A stretch of DNA of 64,000 nucleotides from Artemisia argyi. Taxonomy: Eukaryota; Streptophyta; Magnoliopsida; Asterales; Asteraceae. Positions within the stretch are counted from its first letter, which is position 1. Each line of letters starts with the position of its first letter. Of this stretch, positions 61,599 to 64,000 are shown one piece after another. Position numbers and translations under genes: made by a program. The DNA lies in contig CM060695.1 of the NCBI GenBank assembly GCA_030686995.1, forward strand, positions 101,150,871-101,214,870, written 5' to 3'. The notes beneath the pieces were generated by a model, which searched no databases, was not told the DNA's origin, and was given only the letters and a program-made list of their open reading frames with translations.

Positions 61599-62565
61599 TA
61601 TAACACCCCCAAAATCGATTAATACAGCGGAAGACTTAAAATGTCAGCGGAAGACTTTTGGGGTATTATATCGTGGATCTTTGTCACAATTATAGAAAAC
61701 GATTCAAGTGATCATTTTAAGTTTTATTTAAAATACCAAATATTCATAATTCCAAGAGAATTCGTTATTCAACAACAAGTTTTATTTAAAGAGAAATAAA
61801 CGTTTCTTTATTTGCCCACTTCGTGCCTTTGCCATCCATTCCATTTAGTTACCTGAGATAAACATGCTAAAAGTCAACAAAAGTTGAGTGAAATTCATAG
61901 GTTTATAATTAAGAGTTTGAACACAAGAGATAGATGTTTATTGTAATATCGATACAAATAAACAAGTTAGAAATCACATTCATTATTGCATTAAGCTCAT
62001 GACACTCAACGATTCAACAGACATCAATATTTTCCGTAATAATGATGTAAAGTATATAGCCCCCAAGATAGGCATTTGCCAGTAACCTATTATATTCAAA
62101 TAACGCGCATTTGGTGACTTTCCTCTAGCAACCAAATGGGGATTGTCAATCCCTAATAGATCTATTCACAATTATTTACGTTCACCCTTCAAGTGATTAA
62201 GGTTCATGATCGAGGGACTTTTGGCAATAGCTACTTAAGCAATAATAAGATCAGGAAAAGACTTGTGTTCGGTTTTTGAGCATGTATCCCCCCCACAAAA
62301 ATAAGTTAAATGTGGGCTATGAACTCACCTTAGTAGGATAGTAGAACAAACGTAATCTCAACGATGCAAGGCAACAGCTTCACACACAACCTATAAGATA
62401 TGGCACGTTTCAGTTCTTAAGTCTCGTTTTATTGCGAACGTTTATTATTAATTATGAGTAATCAATAAAGTGCATACGTGATGTGTTACGTCGTATAAAA
62501 ATAGATAATTGTTACGTATTGTTTTATTCGTCTAAATTTAGTTATCGTTATATAGGTTTTATCCG

Positions 62566-62650
<85 letters not shown>

Positions 62651-62859
62651 TTACGTTTATTATTTATCGTTTTAATATATATTCAAATATATATAAGTAT
62701 AAATATATATAATTTATAAAATTATTATTAAAATCAATATTACTATTCAATCCTTCATGTTTCTCAATTTTACACTTTTCACCCTTAACGGAAAACATTT
62801 ACGTCGTTAGTCCAAAAATTATATATATTTACGTTTTTAGTCCAAACATCAAATATTTA
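61599..62859 (-). repeat. 5' LTR of the Tekay element, interrupted
   Basis: Matches 50750-52000 from TATAACACCCCC onward, including the (TA)n at 62571-62648. The match stops at 62859, where another element begins; the remainder should lie beyond the window. Confidence 0.85.
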
Positions 62860-64000
62860 TGTAACAATTCGCAATTTCAGGTTAACTTTTATTCCCGAAA
62901 ATTTTACTATTCACTTTTTACTATTCACTTTTACTATTCATCTCAGAAATTTTTATTTCATATTCTCGTAAGTTAAACTATTTTAACGATAATCCGAGAG
63001 TTTGACGCTCGTCGGATCATTTCTGCAAAAATCACAAAGCCGTGTCCGAGATTTACTTTTAGGTTTAAACGTCCTTCTAGCATCCCGATATGTCCATAAA
63101 ACATTATAAACAATAGAAATATGATTTTCTCTCATTTTAGGACAATTCCAAAAGTTTCGGAATTTTACGTTTTTCAGTTCAGCGTTTTACGCGAATTGCG
63201 CGTTTTAGACCCGTGTTTCCAGTTTTTAGCAGGGTTTTCGCACCCGATAGAACCTACCACTCATTTTATATTTTATTATGGAGTATATTGATAAGTTCTA
63301 GCATATTTATAAGTTTCATATTTTTAGGATACCCGGTTTTACGTTTCGTGACTTAAAAACTTACGGTTAGCATTTCCCGGAGTCAAAACTAGCTACATAC
63401 TTAGGATAATACCATCAAAAACCTAGTCACTCCCCCCTTATCCCATATGAACGTGTATCACAAGCCTTGTTGGCTTGTGATAAGTCTTGAGGACTTTAGG
63501 TAGCAAACATGTGTAAAACTTCCTAAGTAAGCTTCCTAAATATCCTAAAAACTAACCTCCTTAATGAACCTTCCTAGGCACCTTCCTTGCACCTCCTCTT
63601 CATGCTATAAATACAAGCTCATCTCCTTCCTTTCTTCACCACAAAAACGCCACAACATAAATACCTAGCACCATGATCCTTTGATCTTCAATATACAAGT
63701 TACACTACAAAGTTCAAGGTCTTAGTATTCTCTACCTAGTTCTTAAGTTTGTTTGGTGATTCCATGGTTGAATTAGGAGCTACACAAGGTTACTAGGGCT
63801 GAAGTTAAATGGTTTTTACAAGGGTTAGATCAAGGCTAGCAAGGGTTACAAGAGTTATGGTGAAGGGTTTACAAGATTAGGTTTAGTGTCCTAGTTCTAT
63901 ACTTGACTTCCTTTCTTTAGAAAGCCAAAAGTTGTAAGCAAACCCTTATACACTTTCTTGCTCAATATCATTTCATGCTTATTATGTTTCTTTCATGCTA
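62860..64000 (+). mobile_element. LTR of another Ty3-type element, incomplete
   Basis: Begins TGTAACAATTCGC exactly where homology to the Tekay LTR ends. Carries repeated TACTATTCAC words near its start and TATAAATA at 63606-63613 on the plus strand followed by CT-rich sequence, like an LTR promoter. No coding region before the window end. Could be a solo LTR or a full element. Confidence 0.65.

Larger units (their letters stand above)
50750..64000 (-). mobile_element. Tekay-lineage chromovirus (Ty3), minus strand, runs off the window
   Basis: Minus-strand order from right to left: 5' LTR (from 61599), PBS, extra ORF, gag, protease, RT, RNase H, integrase, chromodomain, 3' LTR (50750-54031). 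A C-terminal chromodomain and iMet-type PBS place it in the chromoviruses, and domain sequences look like Tekay/Del. Two later insertions are nested: solo LTR B in gag (58077-59483) and another LTR at 62860. Gag-pol carries several stops and shifts. Confidence 0.85.

Overview
The window is nuclear DNA from a flowering plant. It has split genes with GT-AG introns, long (TA)n and poly-A/T tracts, and a heavy load of plant LTR retrotransposons (Athila and Tekay lineages), TIR elements and MITEs. The style of the repeats and of several gene families (NAM-associated, PB1-like, GRF zinc-finger and 'gypsy-type putative transposase' genes) suggests an Asteraceae-like eudicot. That taxonomic call is inference. 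No bacterial-type features, rRNA, tRNA gene or CRISPR array were seen.

Layout. 1-7.1 kb is a nest of repeats: (TA)n arrays with a perfect-arm hairpin element, a TIR element, a solo LTR, a decayed NAM-associated/SANT-like gene, a further TIR element and a Harbinger-like MITE. 7.36-14.56 kb is an apparently intact ten-exon aspartic protease gene (+). 17.0-21.4 kb is an apparently intact four-exon gene (-) for a plant protein of unknown function. 21.6-30 kb holds two TIR elements, the decayed PB1-like and GRF-type genes, a 1.8-kb LINE-like non-coding insertion with a 16-bp target duplication, and a small intact three-exon gene (-, 111 aa). 32.3-44.4 kb is an Athila-type Ty3 element (+) with a 4-kb 5' LTR, a truncated 3' LTR and a broken gag-pol. 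46.2-49.0 kb is a 'gypsy-type putative transposase' gene with its own TATA box and G-box but one frameshift. From 50.75 kb past the window end lies a Tekay chromovirus (-) carrying an extra intact ORF ahead of gag. A solo LTR sits inside its gag, and another LTR sits inside its 5' LTR.

Nesting gives relative ages. The Tekay LTR copies differ by only about 1% by eye, so the solo LTR and the LTR inserted into the Tekay copy are younger still. The Athila LTRs differ by roughly 4-5%. The two solo LTRs (2.4-3.8 kb and 58.1-59.5 kb) belong to one family. Both carry an array of GACGCCGTCA palindromes directly upstream of a TATA box. The host genes likely to be functional are the aspartic protease, the 256-aa unknown and perhaps the 111-aa unknown; nothing indicates that they work together.
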